Positions 10,973 to 21,654 of a DNA stretch of 64,000 nucleotides are shown piece after piece. How positions within the stretch are numbered: the stretch's first letter is position 1; each line of letters starts with the position of its first letter. The translations under genes and the position numbers were made by a program. A model generated the notes under the pieces. That model did no database searches, had not been told where the DNA came from, and saw only the letters and a program-made list of their open reading frames with translations. The DNA is from a cyanobacterium endosymbiont of Epithemia clementina EcSB (GTDB taxonomy: Bacteria; Cyanobacteriota; Cyanobacteriia; Cyanobacteriales; Microcystaceae), in NCBI RefSeq assembly GCF_029919255.1, contig NZ_CP123991.1:737110-801109 (forward strand). Reading direction: 5' to 3'.

Positions 10973-11502
10973 TATAGTTTGAAGTAAAAGAGTAGAAAAT
11001 TTATTAAAATTGAAACATTCAATGAACTAAGAAAAAAGTTCATCGCTAAATAATTTTTAGTTTCAAATTACTTGCTAATATGGTAAATATTATTTATGCT
11101 TTGTTGTTGATGGAGAAGATAGAAAAGATGGTTAAAATAGGAAAGGTGATATCCCCAATAAGTACTCAATTTCAGTACCCATTTTTTAAAAAATGTATCT
11201 AACAGTAAGCTGTGCAAAATTACAACTATTCATTCAAAGCATCTATTGCTAATTCAGTAGGATAGTTTTAACAAACGAATTAAAAATGTAACACCAACAG
11301 TGACTGTTTAATACAGATGTACTCAAAAGTATCTTAAAAATGTGTTTATACTTCAGTTTTTAGACAAGGAGTACTAGAAGTATTTGAGAGGAAATACTAA
11401 GCAGAAGAAATTGAAACAATGTTTGATCAACATTCAATTCTTAATCAGGGCGATGGAATTAATTCTAGAGTATTAAAACTATAATGACACCTTTTTATCT
11501 TT

Positions 11503-11542
11503 TATAGTTTAAGTTTTTTGATTTTAAAAAACTTAAACTATA
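11503..11542. repeat. Perfect inverted repeat (17-base arms)
   Basis: Arms 11503-11519 and 11526-11542 are exact reverse complements with a 6-base loop, ending in A/T runs on both sides like a bidirectional terminator. No gene now ends beside it. Confidence 0.7.
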
Positions 11543-12519
11543 TTTAATAGAACTAAATATAATTCATAAAATTGTCCGCAATTTAGATTTCAAATGGTAG
11601 ATTACTAATCTATAACTAATTTGATGATACGATCGTTTTTAAAAAAAAATAGGCTTTACACTTAAGATCTTAAAAGAAGTAGTTTTGACCAAAAATGAAG
11701 ATGTTAATATGAGCAGACGAAAACCTTGTCAAAAAGAATATTGTGAATAGGTAAACACTACAAAAAAGACTGTCATTATAAAGCCATTTATCTAAAAGAA
11801 ACGGTTTTTTAATAAAAGGACAGAAGTGAAGATCGATGGCATTACGAATAAGGAATAACAGCACCAAAAATAATAGATGAGTGAAACCAGGCTTATTAAA
11901 TACCGTCAGTATCTACTGGAGAAGCTACGACGGAATGGTAGCAGTTAAAAGAATGGAGAACAAACATTAAGACACCGAACTAAACTAGATGAAGCGGTTG
12001 TTGATGCCATTGCTCTATTAGCAAAACTGTTTTGTCTTAGTAGGATTAATACTTGAAGCTGCGACCACCGCATAAATGGGGCTTAATAATCTTGATAGCA
12101 ATTATTAAATTAAAAACTCTCTACGGTTAAATAAATTCTACTCAGGGGTTGATTTTCATAGGCACTTGCTTGTAAGATCTATGGTTGTGGCTAAAAAACA
12201 TTAATGACTACTGCCACGACGGATAGCCGTTGCCTTAGCTGATAAGGTATCGTGAAAGCATCCAGCAGCTTAGTGTTGTCAAGCCGCCTTGAAGATACTG
12301 AGGAAAAAAACTATCCTTAAGTCTTAAGGAGAAAACGGCATCTAGACCTTAACCAGATAAATTTAACTGGTTAAACGTGTAATCAAGCATCTTCTTGATA
12401 TACCGAATCTAAAACATCACCCAGAGATGGAGAAGTGTGGAGATATTATCATCGCGCCTCTGGCTTTGGTTGATTGCTGCTCACCTATTGTCTAAATAAT
12501 AATGTAGAGGGAAAAATCC

Positions 12520-13158
12520 GTGGCTGTTGGTATCCTCGGAACTAAGCTCGGCATGACCCAAATCTTCGACCAGGAGACGGGACTAGCAATCCCCGTTACT
12601 GTGGTTCAAGCAGGTCCATGTACCGTTACACAAATTAAAACATCTGAAACAGATGGATATAGTGCCATCCAAGTTGGATATAACGAAGTTAAAGAAAAAG
12701 CTCTAACTAAGGCTGAATTAGGGCATTTGAAAAAAAATGACGTACCGCCCTTGCGTCATTTAAAGGAATATCGGCTAGAGAATCCCAATCAATATCAGTT
12801 AGGGGATGCCATCAAAGCAGATATATTCAAAACAGGTGATTTAGTAGATATTGCCGGGAAAAGTATAGGTCGTGGGTTTGCTGGGTATCAAAAACGTCAT
12901 AACTTTAAACGGGGAAACATGACCCACGGGTCAAAAAACCATCGTCTTCCAGGATCCACTGGAGCTGGAACTACTCCAGGGAGAGTTTATCCAGGGAAAC
13001 GTATGGCAGGTCAATATGGTGCAACCCAAGTCACCATCCGCAAACTTCAAGTGGTGCAAGTCTATGGAGAACGAAACCTAATACTTGTTAAAGGAGCAAT
13101 CCCGGGTAAGTCTGGGGCTTTACTTAATATTACCCTAGCCAAAAAAGTCGGTAAATAA
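12520..13158 (+). CDS. rplC: 50S ribosomal protein L3
   Basis: First gene of the cyanobacterial ribosomal cluster. L3 nucleates 23S rRNA folding near the peptidyl transferase centre. The 212-residue protein starts [14 protein letters not shown] and carries the L3 signature [14 protein letters not shown] with the extended loop [16 protein letters not shown]. The start is GTG at 12520, chosen because [14 protein letters not shown] is the family N-terminus and an AGAGGG site lies 8 bases upstream. 46 bases separate it from rplD. Confidence 0.97.
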   Translation: MAVGILGTKLGMTQIFDQETGLAIPVTVVQAGPCTVTQIKTSETDGYSAIQVGYNEVKEKALTKAELGHLKKNDVPPLRHLKEYRLENPNQYQLGDAIKADIFKTGDLVDIAGKSIGRGFAGYQKRHNFKRGNMTHGSKNHRLPGSTGAGTTPGRVYPGKRMAGQYGATQVTIRKLQVVQVYGERNLILVKGAIPGKSGALLNITLAKKVGK

Positions 13159-13204
13159 TTGTGTGTAACAATGACGACCTATCACTGATAATTGAGAACT
13201 AAAA

Positions 13205-13837
13205 ATGGTTGACTGTATCATTAAAAACTGGCAAGGAGAAGAAGCGGGTCAAGCTACCTTGGAGTTAAAAGTGGCTAAAGAAGAAAACGCCGCTCACATA
13301 ATCCATCGTGCCTTAGTGCGACAACGTGCCAATGGCCGTCAAGGGACTGCCTCAAGTAAAACTCGTGCTGAAGTTAGAGGGGGCGGACGTAAACCATGGA
13401 GACAAAAAGGTACTGGACGAGCTAGGGCTGGTTCCAATCGTTCCCCATTATGGCGAGGCGGGGGAGTTATTTTTGGACCTAAACCTAGGGACTTTAACCT
13501 CAAGATGAACCGCAAAGAGCGCCGTCTAGCTTTGAGAACCGTCTTACAAAGCCGTGCTGAAGACCTAGTGATTGTAGAAAACTTTGCCGTTCAATTTTCT
13601 CAACCAAAAACTAAAGAATTAATTTTGGCTTTGAGCCGTTGGGGAGTAGAACAGGGCAAACAAGTCATTTTAATTTTGTGCGATATTTCTGATAACGTCT
13701 ACTTATCAGCTCGTAACGTTTCCCATCTAAAGCTGTTAAGAGCTGACAGTCTAAATGTCTATGATTTGTTAGTAGCAAAAAAAATTGTCGCCACCCCAGA
13801 AGCTTTAAGCAAAATACAGGAGGTTTACAGTGACTAA
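13205..13837 (+). CDS. rplD: 50S ribosomal protein L4
   Basis: L4 (210 residues) lines the peptide exit tunnel. The family loop is clear: [25 protein letters not shown], then [17 protein letters not shown]. In E. coli L4 also represses the S10 operon; whether it does so here cannot be read from the sequence. Its last codons overlap the rplW start by 8 bases, so the two are translationally coupled. Confidence 0.97.
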   Translation: MVDCIIKNWQGEEAGQATLELKVAKEENAAHIIHRALVRQRANGRQGTASSKTRAEVRGGGRKPWRQKGTGRARAGSNRSPLWRGGGVIFGPKPRDFNLKMNRKERRLALRTVLQSRAEDLVIVENFAVQFSQPKTKELILALSRWGVEQGKQVILILCDISDNVYLSARNVSHLKLLRADSLNVYDLLVAKKIVATPEALSKIQEVYSD

Positions 13838-14132
13838 CTATGACCCCCGCAACTTGGCTGATTTAATCCTCAAGCCAATTGTTACTGAAAAAGCAACTTT
13901 ACTCTTAGAAGATAATAAATATGTCTTTGAAGTTGCTCTTAAATCAACTAAATCCCAAATTAAAGCAGCTATTGAGAGCTTATTTGAGGTCAGTGTCTTG
14001 AAGGTTAACACAGCTCGCCCTCCACGCAAAAAAAAGAAAGTGGGCAAGTTTGTTGGGTATAAGCCTTTATATAAACGGGCGATCGTAACCTTACAAGAAG
14101 GGGACTCCATTGTCTTGTTCCCTGATGTCTAA
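13830..14132 (+). CDS. rplW: 50S ribosomal protein L23
   Basis: L23 (100 residues) forms part of the tunnel exit and the docking site for trigger factor and SRP. Visible features are [15 protein letters not shown] at the start, the central [17 protein letters not shown] and the C-terminal [14 protein letters not shown]. The start is GTG at 13830, 6 bases after a perfect AGGAGG (13818-13823) lying inside rplD. Confidence 0.96.
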   Translation: MTNYDPRNLADLILKPIVTEKATLLLEDNKYVFEVALKSTKSQIKAAIESLFEVSVLKVNTARPPRKKKKVGKFVGYKPLYKRAIVTLQEGDSIVLFPDV

Positions 14133-14200
14133 AGAACCAGTCAATAGTGATAGTCAATATGAAGGTATGAAAGAGGGCATCTGACAAACCAAAATATTTA

Positions 14201-14233
14201 CTATCAACTACTAACGATTAACTATTAACTATC
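14201..14233. repeat. Heptanucleotide repeats before rplB
   Basis: TTTACTATC-AACTACT-AACGATT-AACTATT-AACTATC units in a 7-base rhythm (TAACTAT variants) fill the spacer just before the rplB start. They match the short tandemly repeated repetitive (STRR) class known in cyanobacteria. Confidence 0.6.
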
Positions 14234-14236
14234 ATC

Positions 14237-15067
14237 ATGGGTATTCGTTCTTATCGGCCTTACACTCCAGGAACTAGACAAGCATCTGTTTCAGATTTCT
14301 CAGAAATCACCAAAAGTAAGCCGGAAAAATCATTAACCACATCTAAGCACAATCCCAAAGGGCGCAATAACCGAGGGGTAATTACCAGTCGTCATCGTGG
14401 AGGTGGCCACAAACGTTGTTATCGATTAGTAGATTTTCGCCGCGATAAGCGCAATATTCCGGCAAAAGTTGCCGCTATCGAATATGATCCCAACCGTAAT
14501 GCCCGCATTGCTCTTCTATTCTACCAAGACGGAGAAAAGAGGTACATGTTAGCACCAGCCGGCATCACTGTAGGAACCATGGTGGTGTCCGGCGAAAATG
14601 CCCCCTTTGAAATCGGCAATGCCCTACCTCTGATTAGAATTCCTCTAGGAACTGAAGTTCATAATGTTGAGCTAGTACCAGGGAAAGGAGGACAAATAGT
14701 ACGTGCTGCTGGAGGAGCTGCCCAAGTGGTGGCTAAAGAAGGGGACTACGTCACCTTGAGATTGCCCTCAAAAGAAGTCCGCATGGTTCGTAAAGAATGT
14801 TACGCCACCATTGGTAAAGTGGGCAATATCGAAGCCAGAAACCTCAAACTTGGAAAAGCCGGACGTACTCGTCATCTCGGACGACGACCTCACGTTAGAG
14901 GAAGTGTCATGAACCCGGTAGATCATCCTCACGGTGGTGGAGAAGGACGCGCCCCCATTGGTCGTAGTGGACCAATGACACCCTGGGGTAAACCTGCATT
15001 AGGAGCCAAAACCCGCAACAAGAAAAAACAGAGTTCCAAACTAATTGTGCGTCGTCGCACAAAATAA
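14237..15067 (+). CDS. rplB: 50S ribosomal protein L2
   Basis: L2 (276 residues) is an rRNA-binding protein needed for subunit joining and peptidyl transfer. The N-terminal [21 protein letters not shown], the OB-fold region and the C-terminal [16 protein letters not shown] (with the conserved histidine) are all present. Length is normal. A heptanucleotide-repeat spacer separates it from rplW. Confidence 0.98.
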   Translation: MGIRSYRPYTPGTRQASVSDFSEITKSKPEKSLTTSKHNPKGRNNRGVITSRHRGGGHKRCYRLVDFRRDKRNIPAKVAAIEYDPNRNARIALLFYQDGEKRYMLAPAGITVGTMVVSGENAPFEIGNALPLIRIPLGTEVHNVELVPGKGGQIVRAAGGAAQVVAKEGDYVTLRLPSKEVRMVRKECYATIGKVGNIEARNLKLGKAGRTRHLGRRPHVRGSVMNPVDHPHGGGEGRAPIGRSGPMTPWGKPALGAKTRNKKKQSSKLIVRRRTK

Positions 15068-15130
15068 TCTTACTGGAAAATGTAATTCCTTTAGGAAATC
15101 AATCACTAAATTTTTACCATTGAATTGCTT

Positions 15131-15412
15131 ATGGGTCGCTCTCTTAAAAAAGGTCCGTTTGTTGCCGATAGTCTTCTTTCAAAAATCGAAAAACTCAACG
15201 AAAAAGGAGACAAACAGGTTATTAGAACTTGGTCAAGAGCTTCAACTATCGTTCCCCAAATGGTTGGTCATACTATTGCCGTCCACAATGGAAAACAACA
15301 TGTCCCAATCTTTATCTCAGAACAGATGGTGGGGCATAAACTGGGAGAATTTGCTCCCACCCGAACCTTTAGAGGACACGCCAAAAGTGATAAGAAATCG
15401 GGTCGTCGATAA
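15131..15412 (+). CDS. rpsS: 30S ribosomal protein S19
   Basis: S19 (93 residues) sits in the 30S head and contacts the A-site tRNA region with S13. The start is placed at [10 protein letters not shown] (15131), the family N-terminus. An ATG two codons upstream (15125) is in frame but unlikely. The signature [16 protein letters not shown] and the tail [16 protein letters not shown] are intact. Confidence 0.96.
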   Translation: MGRSLKKGPFVADSLLSKIEKLNEKGDKQVIRTWSRASTIVPQMVGHTIAVHNGKQHVPIFISEQMVGHKLGEFAPTRTFRGHAKSDKKSGRR

Positions 15413-15440
15413 CCTAACTGATAGTCAATGGTCAAAAGCT

Positions 15441-15470
15441 ATTAACTATTAACTATTAACTATTAACTAA
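15441..15470. repeat. Heptanucleotide repeats before rplV
   Basis: Four tandem copies of ATTAACT directly before the rplV start. Same 7-base phase as the repeats before rplB and rplF. Confidence 0.75.
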
Positions 15471-15474
15471 AAAA

Positions 15475-15837
15475 ATGACAGTTGATACGACAGTAGAAGT
15501 AAAAGCGCTTGCTCGTTATATCCGAATGTCACCCGCAAAAGTGCGGCGAGTATTGGATCAGATTCGCGGGCGTTCCTACCGAGAAGCTCTAATTATTCTC
15601 GAATTCATGCCCTATAGGGCTTGTGAACCTATTCTCAAGGTCCTGCGTTCAGCTGCAGCTAATGCAGAACATAACCAAGGGTTAGAGCGAGCAACTTTAG
15701 TGGTCAGTAAAGCCTACGCTGATGGTGGGCCAAGCCTAAAACGCTATCGACCTAGAGCTCAAGGGCGAGCTTATCAAATTCGCAAACCCACCTGTCACAT
15801 TACGGTTGCCGTCGCGCCCAATGTAGCAGAAGACTAA
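15475..15837 (+). CDS. rplV: 50S ribosomal protein L22
   Basis: L22 (120 residues) binds several 23S domains and its hairpin reaches the exit tunnel. Visible are [20 protein letters not shown], the [11 protein letters not shown] core and the tunnel hairpin region [20 protein letters not shown]. The start ATG lies right after the tandem heptamer block, with no good Shine-Dalgarno site, so translation may rely on readthrough from rpsS. Confidence 0.96.
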   Translation: MTVDTTVEVKALARYIRMSPAKVRRVLDQIRGRSYREALIILEFMPYRACEPILKVLRSAAANAEHNQGLERATLVVSKAYADGGPSLKRYRPRAQGRAYQIRKPTCHITVAVAPNVAED

Positions 15838-15873
15838 CGAAAACCCTTAATACTTTCCTCCTTTTACGTCAAT

Positions 15874-16599
15874 ATGGGACAAAAGATACATCCAATCGGG
15901 TTTCGTCTCGGCGTTACCAAAGAACATAAATCCTGTTGGTACGCTGATGCCAAACACTATCCAGAACTACTACAAGAAGATCGCCGAGTTCGCGATTTTA
16001 TAACTAAAAATCTTAGTAATGCCGGAATTTCTGGCATTCGTATTGAGCGCAAAGCCGATCAGATAGACCTCGCTATTCATACGGCACGACCAGGAGTTGT
16101 CGTTGGACGAGGAGGTAGTGGTATTGAGCAACTACGTGTTGGCTTACAAAAAGAGTTAGGCGGCAACCGTCAAATTCGCATCAATGTTATTGAAGTATCG
16201 CGGGTCGATGCTGACGCAGCTTTGATTGCTGAATACATTACCCAACAGCTTGAACGAAGAGTCTCTTTCCGTCGTGTCGTCCGTCAAGCTATTCAACGGG
16301 CACAACGGGCAGAAGTAAAGGGCATTAAAATTCAAGTAGGAGGTCGTCTCAACGGAGCAGAAATTGCCCGGACTGAATGGGTGAGGGAGGGACGGGTTCC
16401 TTTGCATACTCTCCGAGCTGATATCGACTATTCCTACCGTACCGCCCAAACCATCTACGGCATATTAGGGGTTAAAGTTTGGATTTTCAAAGGAGAAATC
16501 ATTCCTGGTCAAGAGGAACAACCTGTTCCCATGCCGACTCAGGCTCCCCGTCGTCAGCGCCGCCGTCAACAATTTGAAGATCGCTCAAGTGAAGAGTGA
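15874..16599 (+). CDS. rpsC: 30S ribosomal protein S3
   Basis: S3 (241 residues) forms the mRNA entry site with S4 and S5. N-terminal [13 protein letters not shown], a KH domain with [13 protein letters not shown] (residues 70-82), and a C-terminal domain with [22 protein letters not shown] are present. A basic/polar tail ([18 protein letters not shown]) follows. Confidence 0.97.
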   Translation: MGQKIHPIGFRLGVTKEHKSCWYADAKHYPELLQEDRRVRDFITKNLSNAGISGIRIERKADQIDLAIHTARPGVVVGRGGSGIEQLRVGLQKELGGNRQIRINVIEVSRVDADAALIAEYITQQLERRVSFRRVVRQAIQRAQRAEVKGIKIQVGGRLNGAEIARTEWVREGRVPLHTLRADIDYSYRTAQTIYGILGVKVWIFKGEIIPGQEEQPVPMPTQAPRRQRRRQQFEDRSSEE

Positions 16600-16624
16600 G
16601 TTAACAAAAGTTAAGGAAATGTAG

Positions 16625-16664
16625 TCAATAATGGATTATTTAGTAATCAATAATGGATTATTTA
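16625..16664 (+). repeat. Direct repeat of 18 bases in the rpsC-rplP spacer
   Basis: TCAATAATGGATTATTTA occurs at 16625-16642 and again at 16647-16664. The downstream part of the spacer (16670-16715) continues with degenerate heptamers of the TAACTAT/TAACGGA kind up to the rplP start. Confidence 0.8.
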
Positions 16665-16715
16665 ATGGTTATTAACTACTAACGAATAACTATGAACTGA
16701 TAACGGATAACTACA

Positions 16716-17135
16716 ATGCTTAGTCCTAGAAGAACTAAATTTCGGAAACAGCAGCGAGGGCGAATGAGGGGAATGGCCTATCGAGGTAATACCCTTAATT
16801 TTGGTGAATATGCCCTACAAGCTACCGAACCCTGTTGGATTACCTCTCGTCAAATTGAAGCTGCTCGACGCGCCATGACCCGTTATATCAAAAGAGGTGG
16901 GAAAATCTGGATTAGAGTTTTTCCTGATAAACCTGTGACTATGCGTCCCGCAGAAACTCGAATGGGATCGGGTAAGGGCAATCCAGAATACTGGGTTGCA
17001 GTGGTTAAACCTGGTCGCATCATGTTTGAATTATCGGGAGTGACTGAATCCATTGCGCGGGAAGCCATGCGGTTAGCAGCCCAAAAATTGCCGATTAAAA
17101 CGCAATTTATAACTAAAGAGGAGGAATACACCTAA
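16716..17135 (+). CDS. rplP: 50S ribosomal protein L16
   Basis: L16 (139 residues) organises the A-site side of the peptidyl transferase centre. It has [19 protein letters not shown] at the N-terminus, the [22 protein letters not shown] helix and the [17 protein letters not shown] loop. The stop is followed 4 bases later by rpmC. Confidence 0.97.
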   Translation: MLSPRRTKFRKQQRGRMRGMAYRGNTLNFGEYALQATEPCWITSRQIEAARRAMTRYIKRGGKIWIRVFPDKPVTMRPAETRMGSGKGNPEYWVAVVKPGRIMFELSGVTESIAREAMRLAAQKLPIKTQFITKEEEYT

Positions 17136-17139
17136 GGTT

Positions 17140-17394
17140 ATGCCCCTACCTAAGATAGAAAATGTGAGAAAGCTCAACGATGAAGAACTGGTTGATGAAA
17201 TCTTAGCTACCAAGCGTCAGTTATTTAACCTGAGATTTCAGCAAGCCACCCGCCGCTTAGAAAAACCCCATGAATTTAAGCATGCACGCCATCGTTTGGC
17301 ACAACTTCTCACCGTGGAGCGAGAACGTGAAATCCGGGCAGTTAATTCAAATATATTGCCAAAGTTAGAGTCCACGGAAACTAAAACCCCATAA
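17140..17394 (+). CDS. rpmC: 50S ribosomal protein L29
   Basis: L29 (84 residues) is a small helical tunnel-exit protein beside L23. The signature LFNLRFQQATRRLEKPHEFKHARHRLA is present in two antiparallel helices. The tail is slightly extended and acidic, as in other cyanobacteria. It is tightly packed behind rplP. Confidence 0.95.
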   Translation: MPLPKIENVRKLNDEELVDEILATKRQLFNLRFQQATRRLEKPHEFKHARHRLAQLLTVEREREIRAVNSNILPKLESTETKTP

Positions 17395-17424
17395 CCAACC
17401 TCAGAGGAGGAATAAAAGTCAATT

Positions 17425-17667
17425 ATGGCAGTGAAAGAAAAAGTAGGAGTCGTCGTCAGTGACAAAATGGATAAAACCGTTGTTGTTGCTATTGAAAACC
17501 GTTCTCCTCACCCAAAATATCGGAAAATTGTCGTGAAAACAAAAAAATTCAAAGCCCACGACCAAGAAAACCAATGTCAAGAAGGTGATCGAGTTCGCAT
17601 TCGAGAAACCAGACCTCTCAGCAAAACCAAACGCTGGGTAGTTGCAGAAATTTTAACGTCCCATTAG
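17425..17667 (+). CDS. rpsQ: 30S ribosomal protein S17
   Basis: S17 (80 residues) is an OB-fold primary 16S-binding protein. It shows [35 protein letters not shown] and [23 protein letters not shown]-like site at 17403-17409 precedes the ATG by about 16 bases. Confidence 0.96.
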   Translation: MAVKEKVGVVVSDKMDKTVVVAIENRSPHPKYRKIVVKTKKFKAHDQENQCQEGDRVRIRETRPLSKTKRWVVAEILTSH

Positions 17668-17683
17668 TTCTTTTGTTAGCCCA

Positions 17684-18052
17684 GTGATTCAACAGCAAAC
17701 CTATCTCAATGTCGCTGATAATAGTGGCGCTCGCAAATTAATGTGTTTGCGAGTATTAGGAACCGGAAACAGCACCTACGGCGGGATTGGCGATGTCATT
17801 ATTGCTGTCGTCAAAGACGCCATCCCTAACATGCCGATCAAACGCTCTGATATTGTCAGAGCCGTTATTGTGCGGACTCGCCAAGCACAAAAACGGGCAA
17901 GCGGTATGAGTATTCGATTTGACGATAATGCCGCTGTTATCATCAATAACGATGGTAATCCGAAAGGAACCCGTGTTTTTGGACCAGTGGCGCGGGAACT
18001 GCGCGATAAAAACTTTACCAAAATCGTTTCTCTGGCTCCGGAGGTACTCTAA
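17684..18052 (+). CDS. rplN: 50S ribosomal protein L14
   Basis: L14 (122 residues) makes an intersubunit bridge and is a binding site for silencing factor RsfS. It has the N-terminal [20 protein letters not shown] and AVIVRTRQ motifs, and ends EVL. The start is GTG at 17684, fixed by the family N-terminus MIQQQT. It is followed without a gap by rplX at 18053. Confidence 0.97.
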   Translation: MIQQQTYLNVADNSGARKLMCLRVLGTGNSTYGGIGDVIIAVVKDAIPNMPIKRSDIVRAVIVRTRQAQKRASGMSIRFDDNAAVIINNDGNPKGTRVFGPVARELRDKNFTKIVSLAPEVL

Positions 18053-18403
18053 ATGAGTAATAAGAAAAACCCAAAGCCCCAACGGCATAGAATGCACGTC
18101 AAAACAGGCGACACCGTTCAGGTGATATCTGGTCGAGATAAAGGAAAGGTTGGGGAAATTATTAAAACCAATCCTAAGACCAGCAAAGTCGTCATCCAAG
18201 GAGTTAATGTAAAAACCAAGCACATTAAACCTCAACAAGAAGGAGAATCTGGGCAAATTACTACTTTTGAAGCCCCGATTCACAGTTCTAATGTCATGTT
18301 GTATTCCACTAAAGAAAAAGTTGCAAGCCGAATTTGTTACACCTTCACCGAAGAGGGTCGTAAAGTACGGATGCTTAAGAAAACTGGGGAAATTATTGAT
18401 TAG
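18053..18403 (+). CDS. rplX: 50S ribosomal protein L24
   Basis: L24 (116 residues) initiates 50S assembly. The KOW motif [22 protein letters not shown] and the [19 protein letters not shown] loop are present. The ATG follows the rplN stop directly, and a GGAGG at 18040-18044 inside rplN serves as its ribosome-binding site, so the pair is coupled. Confidence 0.96.
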   Translation: MSNKKNPKPQRHRMHVKTGDTVQVISGRDKGKVGEIIKTNPKTSKVVIQGVNVKTKHIKPQQEGESGQITTFEAPIHSSNVMLYSTKEKVASRICYTFTEEGRKVRMLKKTGEIID

Positions 18404-18506
18404 TATGAGGAAAAATCAATTATTATCCCTGGATAGTTAACCCGTTCACTAATCAATGATTAATTCCTTCCCTGACCAAGCCCAGGGGAATCAAGGATAA
18501 AATGCC

Positions 18507-19049
18507 ATGACTCAACGCCTGAAAATTTTTTATCAAGACACCATTGTCCCAAAACTCAAAGAACAGTTTGGGTACAAAAATATTCATCAAGTTCCTAAAG
18601 TGGTCAAAATCACCGTCAATCGAGGATTAGGAGAGGCATCTCAAAATGCCAAAGCTCTAGAATCTTCTATTGGTGAACTGTCCACTATCACCGGACAAAA
18701 ACCCGTTGTTACCCGGGCAAAAAAAGCAATCGCTGGCTTTAAAATCCGTGAAGGAATGCCTGTCGGGGTCATGGTTACCCTGCGGTCAGATCGGATGTAT
18801 GCCTTTTTGGATCGTCTGATTAACCTAGCTTTGCCTCGGATTCGAGACTTTCGTGGTATCAGTGACAAAAGCTTCGACGGGCGAGGTAACTATAGTTTAG
18901 GAATCCGCGAACAACTTATCTTCCCTGAGATTGACTACGACACCATCGACCAAATTCGGGGGATGGATGTCTCAATTATTACTACGGCAAAGACTGATGA
19001 AGAAGGACGCACTTTACTCCAAGAAATGGGAATGCCCTTCCGCAAGTAG
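18507..19049 (+). CDS. rplE: 50S ribosomal protein L5
   Basis: L5 (180 residues) binds 5S rRNA and the P-site tRNA. Motifs are [41 protein letters not shown] and [22 protein letters not shown] 103-base spacer with a small CCCTGACC...AGGGG stem lies before it. Confidence 0.97.
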   Translation: MTQRLKIFYQDTIVPKLKEQFGYKNIHQVPKVVKITVNRGLGEASQNAKALESSIGELSTITGQKPVVTRAKKAIAGFKIREGMPVGVMVTLRSDRMYAFLDRLINLALPRIRDFRGISDKSFDGRGNYSLGIREQLIFPEIDYDTIDQIRGMDVSIITTAKTDEEGRTLLQEMGMPFRK

Positions 19050-19140
19050 TCACTATATTACTCCGCTTTATACGGAGCCTGCCTACTAGCAACCGTTGGT
19101 TAATCAGCGACTTTATAGGAGAAATTCACCTTAAGCAATA

Positions 19141-19542
19141 ATGGCACCTAACGACACTATCTCAGATATGCTAACTCGCATCCGCAATGCTTGTGCCGTC
19201 CGGCATCCCACCACCCAAGTGCCGACCACAAAAATGACCCGCAGCATTGCTCAAGTTCTCAAAAAAGAGGGCTTTATTGAAGACTTTGAAGAAACGGGAG
19301 AAGGAGTTAAACAATTTCTTATCCTGACTCTCAAGTATAAAGACAAAAGCCGTCAACCCATTATTAATATGCTTAAGCGGGCAAGTAAACCCGGGTTACG
19401 AGTCTACTCTAAGCGAAAAGACTTGCCTCGAGTCCTTGGCGGCATTGGTATTGCAATCATTTCTACCTCCAAAGGTGTTATGACTGACCGGGAAGCAAGA
19501 CGTCAAAACGTGGGTGGCGAAATCTTATGCTACATTTGGTAG
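19141..19542 (+). CDS. rpsH: 30S ribosomal protein S8
   Basis: S8 (133 residues) is a primary 16S helix-21 binding protein. It has [13 protein letters not shown] at the N-terminus and the C-terminal signature [19 protein letters not shown] ending GGEILCYIW. In E. coli S8 represses the spc operon; no such site was identified here. Confidence 0.97.
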   Translation: MAPNDTISDMLTRIRNACAVRHPTTQVPTTKMTRSIAQVLKKEGFIEDFEETGEGVKQFLILTLKYKDKSRQPIINMLKRASKPGLRVYSKRKDLPRVLGGIGIAIISTSKGVMTDREARRQNVGGEILCYIW

Positions 19543-19568
19543 CGTTTTCAGTAAACAGTAAATAGGAA

Positions 19569-19626
19569 CTGATAACTGAAACTGATAACTGATAACTGAT
19601 AACTGATAACTGATAACTGATAACTG
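19569..19626. repeat. Tandem heptanucleotide array before rplF
   Basis: About seven near-perfect copies of AACTGAT/TAACTGA, with one variant unit (GAAACTGA), fill the rpsH-rplF spacer. This is the cleanest of the heptamer blocks in the operon and fits the cyanobacterial STRR class. Confidence 0.85.
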
Positions 19627-19638
19627 GTAATTAGACCT

Positions 19639-20178
19639 ATGTCTCGTATTGGTAAACGCCCCATTCTCATCCCTAATAAAGTCACCATCGAGATCAACGG
19701 GCAATATGTGGCGGCTAAAGGACCCAAAGGATCGTTAGATCTCACCCTTTCCAAAAAAGTCAAGGTAGTTCAAGAGTCGGACACCCTGGTGATAAAACGA
19801 GCCGATGATTCTCGTACTGCCAAAGAGCGTCACGGACTTAGCCGTACCCTTATAGCCAATATGGTTGAGGGAGTATCTAAAGGCTTTGAAAAACGTCTCA
19901 GTATCCAAGGGGTCGGCTATCGAGCTCAAGCCCAAGGAAGTAAACTTATTCTGAATGTGGGCTACAGCAAACCCGTTGAAATGATTATGCCCCAAGGCGT
20001 TCAAGTCCTAGTTGAAAACAACACCCAAGTGGTGGTTAGTGGCATCGATAAAGAAATTGTGGGCAACGTTGCAGCCCAGATTCGTGCTGTCCGTCCCCCA
20101 GAGGTTTATAAAGGTAAAGGCATTCGCTATCTGGGCGAGTTTGTCAGACGTAAGGCAGGTAAGGCAGGTAAAAAATAA
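19639..20178 (+). CDS. rplF: 50S ribosomal protein L6
   Basis: L6 (179 residues) has two similar alpha/beta domains near the factor-binding site. [15 protein letters not shown] starts the protein. The second-domain signature [27 protein letters not shown] ends it. rplR begins 2 bases after its stop. Confidence 0.97.
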   Translation: MSRIGKRPILIPNKVTIEINGQYVAAKGPKGSLDLTLSKKVKVVQESDTLVIKRADDSRTAKERHGLSRTLIANMVEGVSKGFEKRLSIQGVGYRAQAQGSKLILNVGYSKPVEMIMPQGVQVLVENNTQVVVSGIDKEIVGNVAAQIRAVRPPEVYKGKGIRYLGEFVRRKAGKAGKK

Positions 20179-20180
20179 AT

Positions 20181-20543
20181 ATGAAACTCACGCGTAGACA
20201 ATCAGTTCAACGTCGCCATCGGCGGATTCGCAAAAAAGTCAGCGGCACGACTGAGTGCCCCCGTCTGGCAATTTTCCGTTCCAATCAGCATATATATGCT
20301 CAAGTTATTGATGATATAGCTCAGCAAACTTTAGCCGCTGCCTCGACCTTGGAACCAGATTTAAAACAATCTTTGTCTTCAGGGTCTACTTGTGAAGCAT
20401 CAGCAGCAGTAGGCAAATTGATTGCCCAACGGACTATCAATAAGGGAATTGAACAAGTTGTCTTTGATCGAGGGGGGAATCTTTATCACGGACGAATTAA
20501 AGCATTGGCAGATGCAGCCCGTGAAGCTGGATTGCAGTTTTAA
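20181..20543 (+). CDS. rplR: 50S ribosomal protein L18
   Basis: L18 (120 residues) binds 5S rRNA with L5. Basic N-terminus [36 protein letters not shown], and the C-terminal [28 protein letters not shown] are family hallmarks. Closely packed after rplF. Confidence 0.97.
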   Translation: MKLTRRQSVQRRHRRIRKKVSGTTECPRLAIFRSNQHIYAQVIDDIAQQTLAAASTLEPDLKQSLSSGSTCEASAAVGKLIAQRTINKGIEQVVFDRGGNLYHGRIKALADAAREAGLQF

Positions 20544-20581
20544 ACACAACGAAACAATATCTCAATGTAAGGGTAGAAATT

Positions 20582-21103
20582 ATGGCAAAGCGTCGTAAAG
20601 GCAGCCGAACAAAAGCAAAAGAGACCAACTGGCAAGAACGGGTAATTCAAATTCGTCGGGTCAGTAAAGTCGTTAAAGGCGGTAAAAAACTGAGTTTTCG
20701 TGCTATTGTCGTCGTTGGCAATGAAAATGGACAAGTCGGCGTTGGCGTCGGTAAAGCCGGGGATGTTATTGGAGCAGTTCGTAAAGGAGTCGCTGATGGC
20801 AAGAAACAACTAATAGACGTATCTTTGAACAAAGCCAGCTCCATTACCCATCTTGCTAAAGGTATTTCTGGAGGAGCCAAAGTTGTTGTTAGACCTGCTG
20901 CCCCAGGAACAGGGGTAATTGCTGGGGGAGCCGTACGTACCGTTTTAGAATTAGCAGGGGTGAAAAATATTCTTGCTAAACAACTTGGTTCCAGTAATCC
21001 CCTCAACAATGCTAGGGCTGTGATTAACGCTCTTGAAGGCGTCCGGACTTTCTCTGCTGTCGCCCAAGAGCGGGGGGTTCCCCTAGAATATCTTTACACC
21101 TAG
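20582..21103 (+). CDS. rpsE: 30S ribosomal protein S5
   Basis: S5 (173 residues) takes part in decoding fidelity and mRNA unwinding. It shows [20 protein letters not shown], the [17 protein letters not shown] double-stranded-RNA-binding motif and [18 protein letters not shown]. Confidence 0.97.
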   Translation: MAKRRKGSRTKAKETNWQERVIQIRRVSKVVKGGKKLSFRAIVVVGNENGQVGVGVGKAGDVIGAVRKGVADGKKQLIDVSLNKASSITHLAKGISGGAKVVVRPAAPGTGVIAGGAVRTVLELAGVKNILAKQLGSSNPLNNARAVINALEGVRTFSAVAQERGVPLEYLYT

Positions 21104-21180
21104 TCCCTAGACTCCAATGGATTATCAAGGTGTGAGGAAGAATGACTGGCTCAATATTAAATGTTCAAAACAAAGAAACT

Positions 21181-21627
21181 ATGAGAATTCATGAATTGAC
21201 CCCAAAAGAAGGCTCCAAAAGACGCCGCCGTCGCGTTGGGCGTGGAATTTCTGCCGGACAAGGAGCAAGTTGTGGCTTTGGAATGCGGGGGCAAAAATCA
21301 CGCTCAGGAACAGGGACAAAACCAGGATTTGAAGGGGGACAAATGCCTCTGTATCGCCGTGTTCCCAAATTAAAACACTTTTCTATAGTTAATCCCCATA
21401 ACTACACCATTATTAACGTGGGTAAATTAAATTCTCTGTTTCCTCAGACTGAGGTTACCCTAGAAAGTTTGATTGAACAAGGAGTCATTACGAATAATGA
21501 TGGTCCATTAAAGGTGTTGGGAAATGGAAATCTTGACAAATCTTTAGTAATTCAAGCAGCGGCCTTTACCAAAAGTGCCAAAGAAAAAATAGAGGCAGCT
21601 GGAGGAAGTTGGAAAGAGTTATCTTGA
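21181..21627 (+). CDS. rplO: 50S ribosomal protein L15
   Basis: L15 is a late-assembly 23S-binding protein. The start is placed at [18 protein letters not shown] (21181), the usual family N-terminus, giving 148 residues. An upstream in-frame ATG at 21142 would add 13 residues and has a GAGGAAG just before it, so the longer form cannot be excluded. The glycine/arginine-rich [20 protein letters not shown] and [14 protein letters not shown] motifs are clear. Confidence 0.95.
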   Translation: MRIHELTPKEGSKRRRRRVGRGISAGQGASCGFGMRGQKSRSGTGTKPGFEGGQMPLYRRVPKLKHFSIVNPHNYTIINVGKLNSLFPQTEVTLESLIEQGVITNNDGPLKVLGNGNLDKSLVIQAAAFTKSAKEKIEAAGGSWKELS

Positions 21628-21654
21628 AATACTCCCCAAAAAAAACACTAAAAC

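Larger units (their letters stand above)
10150..12519. other. 2.4-kb gene-free spacer before the ribosomal operon
   Basis: No intact gene. It holds two long perfect hairpins (annotated separately). The stretch about 11880-12450 has richer base composition and short frames such as one near 11986-12030 reading DEAVVDAIALLAK, suggesting a decayed gene, family unknown. The last 150 bases must carry the promoter and leader of the ribosomal operon; I could not define the promoter. Confidence 0.5.

Noticed and set aside
11670-11867. 65-codon minus-strand frame rich in Phe/Leu
   Set aside because: The composition is what AT-rich non-coding DNA gives in this frame; no start signal.
12100-12519. Leader of the ribosomal operon as a riboswitch or structured RNA
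   Set aside because: No known riboswitch core or convincing long stems were found by eye; it looks more like decayed sequence plus leader.
15045-15452. 135-codon frame overlapping rpsS
   Set aside because: It is an out-of-frame shadow of the rplB end and rpsS, which has a perfect S19 sequence.
19569-19626. Tandem repeats considered as a CRISPR array
   Set aside because: Units are seven bases with no unique spacers; no cas genes are near.
21142-21180. N-terminal extension of L15 as a new leader peptide
   Set aside because: More simply an upstream in-frame ATG; conserved L15 starts at 21181, though the longer form stays possible.
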